A DNA stretch of 64,000 bases, taken from Maratus speciosus. Lineage: Eukaryota; Arthropoda; Arachnida; Araneae; Salticidae. The stretch covers positions 13,380,926-13,444,925 of the forward strand of contig OZ010787.1 in assembly GCA_963932465.1 (NCBI GenBank), in the 5' to 3' direction. The notes beneath the pieces are model-generated. The model worked only from the letters and a program-made list of their open reading frames with translations, was not told the origin of the DNA and ran no database searches. Shown piece by piece: positions 60,466 through 64,000 of this stretch; position 1 is the first letter of the stretch; each line of letters begins with the position of its first letter. A program made the position numbers and the translations under genes.

Positions 60466-60714
60466 CATAATAATAAATACATTTTTTCGTCATTTCAAAC
60501 TTTTTTGATCCCCTTAAAAAATAATCATAAAAGTGTACTGTAATTTTGAAAGTTCTCTTTAGTTTGTTCGTAGCATAAACATAGAAAATTATACACGTAT
60601 GATATGAACAAAATGTAATGTGATGTGATGTGTAATGATGAAATGTAATGTGAATAAGAATATGAACCAAATGTAAAACAAAAAGGATGCAAGAATACTG
60701 AATGCTTTACATAC

Positions 60715-60937
60715 CTGTACATCCTGTAATCCTTTCTCGATTGATATTAGGTGTTTTTCTAAAATCCATATTTTTTCTTGGACAGGACTTGTGTCTTCTC
60801 CAATTTCTAATAGTATCATAACTTTTTGATTCAGTTGTTCTATAACTGTTTCACATTCCGATTTTAATTGAAGAAGATGGGTTTCGTAATCTTCCAATTG
60901 TTTTGCTGTGGATTCTCTTGGCATACAAGCCATTATT
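60715..60937 (-). CDS. KLC-like gene, first coding exon (residues 1-73)
   Basis: The ATG at 60933-60931 opens a reading frame beginning MACMPREST. Immediately upstream on the minus strand is a pyrimidine-rich tract ending TTTTCAG (AG at 60939-60938), so four noncoding bases belong to this exon and a separate 5' noncoding exon must lie to the right. The exon ends VQ before the donor GTATGT (60714 down), phase 0. Content is amphipathic heptads (QLEDYETHLLQLK, ILEKHLISIEKGL) matching the heavy-chain-binding coiled coil of kinesin light chains, including the GL..VQ segment equivalent to LELGLSEAQ. The frame stays open past the donor for 41 more codons, which is intron read-through. Confidence is high because phase and homology agree with the next exon. 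Confidence 0.88.
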
Positions 60938-62427
60938 CTGAAAACAAAAAATATATATATACATTAACCTATTTATGCCTAACGTCCCATTTTTGGAACG
61001 TTTCGAATTTTAATAAATTTTTATAATTTTCTTTTTCTCTACAACATGAAAATTGTATGAAGTAGTTGTCTATAAATGTTTTTATCTATTACGGAGAGAT
61101 GACAGCATAAGATTATTTATTTGCTTAAATGAAGGCCTTTTTTCGGTGTTTATAGATTTTTCATTTTTCAAGATAGCGAAATGTAAATTATAAGTTTATT
61201 TGTGTGTTTTGTATCGAGGATCCAAATAAATAAGTCATAATCTTAGCTTGTAGACTTCTTTGGAATACATATTTTTCTAAATTGCGAAATTATATGTTCA
61301 AGCCTATTTTTTATGCATGTTTGTAACGTACAAAATAGAGGGCGCTAGGCGCAAATGGGTGCATATTTCTATTAGCCATTTAGGAGACAGTTATTCATGT
61401 AAAGTCCTTTTCAAGATGATTTTGAAATAAATTATTTTTCAGCCTCAAATACGATTATTCTTAATTTATTATTAATAATAGTTATAATGTTATTAGTCTA
61501 TGTAAAGAAATAAATATATTTTTTAATACTTCATAAAAATACTAATTGTAGTATGTAATATACAATTTAAAAGCTTAATTCATATAAATGTAGACAAAAC
61601 ATATAATTATGCATTTTTCCACATATAGACATTCTCATATTTAGTACGTTTACATTTTATCAAATAAATACAAAAATATTTTAGCGTAATTTTTTTAGTA
61701 TTTCCAAGTTCATTTTGCAACATTTTAAAGTGATTTTACCAACATGTTTGAGAAAACAAAAATTCAGGCATAAATTGTTTAACATTTATTCTGAATAAAT
61801 GTTGCTTCCTCTTATAAGAACTCATTTCTTGCAAAAATTAATTTGAAGCAAAATATATGCCGAATATACGAAGCCTTGAGTCAGTTTTAAATATCGCTAT
61901 GAACTTTTCAGCTGTTAATTTATGTTTTCAAAACTATCCCAGTTTAAATCTGTGGGATATTTATTATTATTTTTAAACAAACGATACTTCCTCTTTAGGA
62001 ATAATCAAAGTTTTTCTTACATTAATGAGGTCTATTCAGTGTTTGGGGCAAGTATTTAATCTTTTCAGCAGAACGTTGCATCGAGTACCGTAGGAATGAG
62101 TTTAGTTTTCTCTTTTTAATATAAAAAATTTCAAGGTATACAACAGCCTGCAATTTTGTCAGCTACAGCACACCTCTATAGTTAACAACAAAAAAAAAAA
62201 AGTTTTAAAACAATGTCATTAGATAACACTAGCGTCCTGATAAATCTGAAGTACGTTTATATTCTTCATACGGTAAAGTATGAAAATCTATGTATGCGGG
62301 TATACTCCATAGGTCACAGAAAAGAACGTATATATACGGGTATACTCCTAAAAAAGTATCATTCATCAAATCGTAATATTACTACTAATATTTGAAATTA
62401 AATTAAATTTTCGAAACTATCTTTATT
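60938..62427. other. 5' side of the KLC-like gene: intron, no promoter or 5' exon recognised
   Basis: A splice acceptor at 60938 implies this region is intron between a 5' noncoding exon and the first coding exon. It is AT-rich, with no CpG-rich stretch or convincing donor that I can single out. Confidence 0.45.
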
Positions 62428-63142
62428 TAAGGCGACTCAGTATCCTTTAATTTATTTCAATATTTATGATATCACTTTGACATGTTTTTATGAAGGAAAA
62501 CGATTTAATCAAGAAAAAATTCTATTCTTGTGGTATAATTTGAAAAAATTAAGAGCAATTTAAAGCCACACTTCTACAATTTCGATTTTTTCGCATTTTT
62601 TTCATAATTTCCTAAGAAGTGAAGAAGAAGCTTTGAAATGAAGTGAAGAAGTGATGAAGAAACTAAGAAGAGGCTTTCTTAGATTTCCAAGAAAGCCAAT
62701 TAGGTTAAGAAAAAATATAAGATTCCATGACATATGTAAAAATACAGTAAAAAGGCCTATTTTCTTATTTTTTTTTTATTTTTAAAAATGAACAATTTAC
62801 ATTACTGAAAATTCTATCCTTAATTTTTAGAAATTCCCCTTTAAGGATTGTCCAGTCAATTGAAAAATTTATGCTGGAGTTTTACCATTTTAACCCTACT
62901 GATATACTAGGAAAACACAAATTGAGAAAAATGAATTTAAATATTACAATTCTGAATCTCTTAAAGGTAAATGGATGTAGTAAAAATGACTTCTTTACAC
63001 ATCATTAATTATCCAATCTTTACGACACTTTTTCATATCGTCACAACAACGTCACTACGGATATTTGAATTCATTTTAAACAAAAAGAAGAAATTTGATA
63101 TTTTCGTAATTTCGCAAAATGAAGGATACTGAGTCCCGCCAA
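62428..63142. mobile_element. TIR element with GGC-GACTCAGTATCCTT ends (uncertain)
   Basis: Left AAGGCGACTCAGTATCCTT and right AAGGATACTGAGTCCCGCC are inverse repeats about 690 bases apart. No clear target duplication; superfamily open. Confidence 0.5.
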
Positions 63143-63464
63143 AATTGTGGACATTTTTTGAAATTTTCATGTTTTATAACTTTGTGTGCTTGAAGAATAT
63201 AATAAATTTCATTTAAATGCAAATGTTTATATGTCAAATTCAAGGGAAATTAATGTATAATTTAATTAAAAAAATAATTAAAATATCTGCATTACAAAAA
63301 AAAGTTCCGCTTACAAAAAATAAGATCTAATTTAGACTTCGTTATATTTTAAAGTTACACTTACACTTTCAATATTAGTAGGATAACCCTTGCTTTTTAT
63401 TACAGCTTCACACCGTCTTTTTATTGAGAGAACTAGTGTTTAGATCATCCTTTTTAATCACATG

Positions 63465-64000
63465 ATGCCAAGAATCAATTATAGACTCAATGAGTTGCGT
63501 TTTATTAGATGCGCTTTTTTTGTACAAGGATTTTCAAACGTCGCCACAAATTTTCTATAGGATTCAGATCAGGGTTGTTTCCTGGTCAGCGTAATAATTG
63601 TATGCTTTTATTTTTAAATCATTATTTGCATATTTTTTAAGTATGACATGGAGCTGAATCCTGCTGAAAAATAAATGGTTCTTTATTGGGGAAGAGATCC
63701 CTGATGGAAGGTATCAATTTTGGTTCCAGGACAGTTTCGATGTATTTTTTCCCCTTCAGAATGCTATTAATCACTTAAATGTGGCCCACACCATCTACAG
63801 ACACATAGGCCCAAATCATGGCATTCGTTAGGTTCTTTGTAGTTGCTTCAATGCAATCAGGATGCAGCTGTTCCACTACTCTACGCCTCACATATTTTCG
63901 CCCATCACTACCAAAAAGCGATATTTTACTCTCATCGCCCTAGATTATTTGCTTCCACTGATTTTCTGACCAATTAATGCGTTCTTTTGCCCACTGAACT
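63465..64000 (-). pseudogene. Tc1-type (DD34E) transposase pseudogene, cut by the window edge
   Basis: Translated on the minus strand from the edge: VQWAKERINWSENQWKQII, then TAG in place of an expected Trp, GDESKISLFGSDG (first catalytic Asp), RKYVRRRVVEQL, NAMIWAYVSVDGVGHI followed by TAA, PFIFQQDSAPCH (second Asp), and PGNNPDLNPIENLWRRLKI (third residue, Glu, DLNPIENLW). All catalytic blocks are present in order, but stops and a decayed stretch between the second and third blocks kill the gene. The N-terminal HTH lies outside the window. Confidence 0.88.

Larger units (their letters stand above)
8607..60937 (-). other. Kinesin light chain-like gene, 5' and central part (7 coding exons visible)
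   Basis: Whole-gene entry. Seven exons joined by AG/GT sites with matching phases (0, 0, 1, 2, 0, 0) give 383 uninterrupted codons. Residues about 10-145 form a heptad coiled coil ending in LKFMN, the counterpart of the LEFMNQL motif of kinesin light chains. Residues 153-190 are an acidic linker. TPR repeats follow, each aligning with KLC repeats 1 to 4. In the family, the coiled coil binds kinesin heavy chain and the TPRs bind cargo adaptors in the cytoplasm. Introns measure about 2.9, 4.3, 31.1, 5.4, 5.7 and 1.8 kb and are packed with transposons. The remaining TPRs and the stop codon lie left of position 1; I found no further exon in 1-8606. The protein is clearly diverged from canonical KLC, so it may be a fast-evolving paralogue. 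Family assignment is firm; orthology is not. Confidence 0.88.

Noticed and set aside
60437..60722. His/Tyr-rich small frames near the first coding exon
   Set aside because: Intronic read-through and AT-rich noise overlapping a MITE.

Overview
The window is AT-rich arthropod genomic DNA, with long introns, microsatellites, and dense mariner/Tc1, pogo, hAT, Helitron and RTE debris. The transposase remnants look like those common in arachnids, so a spider or related chelicerate is my best guess (inference; no taxon-specific gene is present). There is one host gene. A kinesin light chain (KLC)-like gene runs right to left on the minus strand, and seven coding exons can be joined in frame: 60933-60715, 57799-57563, 53221-53107, 21985-21772, 16388-16301, 10643-10542 and 8780-8607. 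They give 383 codons: an N-terminal coiled coil, an acidic linker and about the first four TPR repeats. All junctions have AG/GT and matching phases. The gene is open at its 3' end (left edge) and its promoter and 5' noncoding exon are not identified. Introns range from 1.8 to 31 kb.

Everything else I could identify lies in those introns or beyond the gene's first coding exon and is transposable. From left to right: GC-rich repeats (1-820); a terminal-inverted-repeat element (1074-8403) split by a 5.9-kb Helitron (2274-8144); hAT MITEs and elements with exact 8-bp target duplications (10107, 11068, 12146, 14178); a GC-rich island followed by a 153-bp satellite (16480-18000); a mariner transposase fragment (19007-19852); a TA-flanked MITE only 15 bp past an exon's splice donor signal (21321-21750); a Tc1-like element with long terminal repeats (22157-23249); a 7.2-kb pogo-like element (23838-31083) holding another TIR element, a hAT element with a ZMYM1/DUF4371-type transposase relic, and inside that a tRNA-derived SINE with a 13-bp target duplication; a second pogo-like element with a PHD-type finger relic (32427-34356); two mariners (36105-37008, 37943-38629); an RTE-type LINE 3' end (38641-39390); further MITEs; a second Helitron (43857-48123) filled with a ~154-bp tandem array; and more hAT/MITE elements up to a Tc1 transposase pseudogene at the right edge.

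The most interesting structural signal is a set of elements (31167-31707, 42327-43763, 50352-52851) sharing one plan: a 5' stem-loop, an internal tandem array, an inverted copy of the 5' arm near the 3' end, then a terminal hairpin. This matches the published plan of Helentron-associated non-autonomous elements (HINE/DINE-1 type). I saw no CRISPR array, rRNA gene, functional tRNA gene, toxin or virus. No complete novel multi-gene system is visible; the novelty is in repeat architecture and in the divergent KLC.
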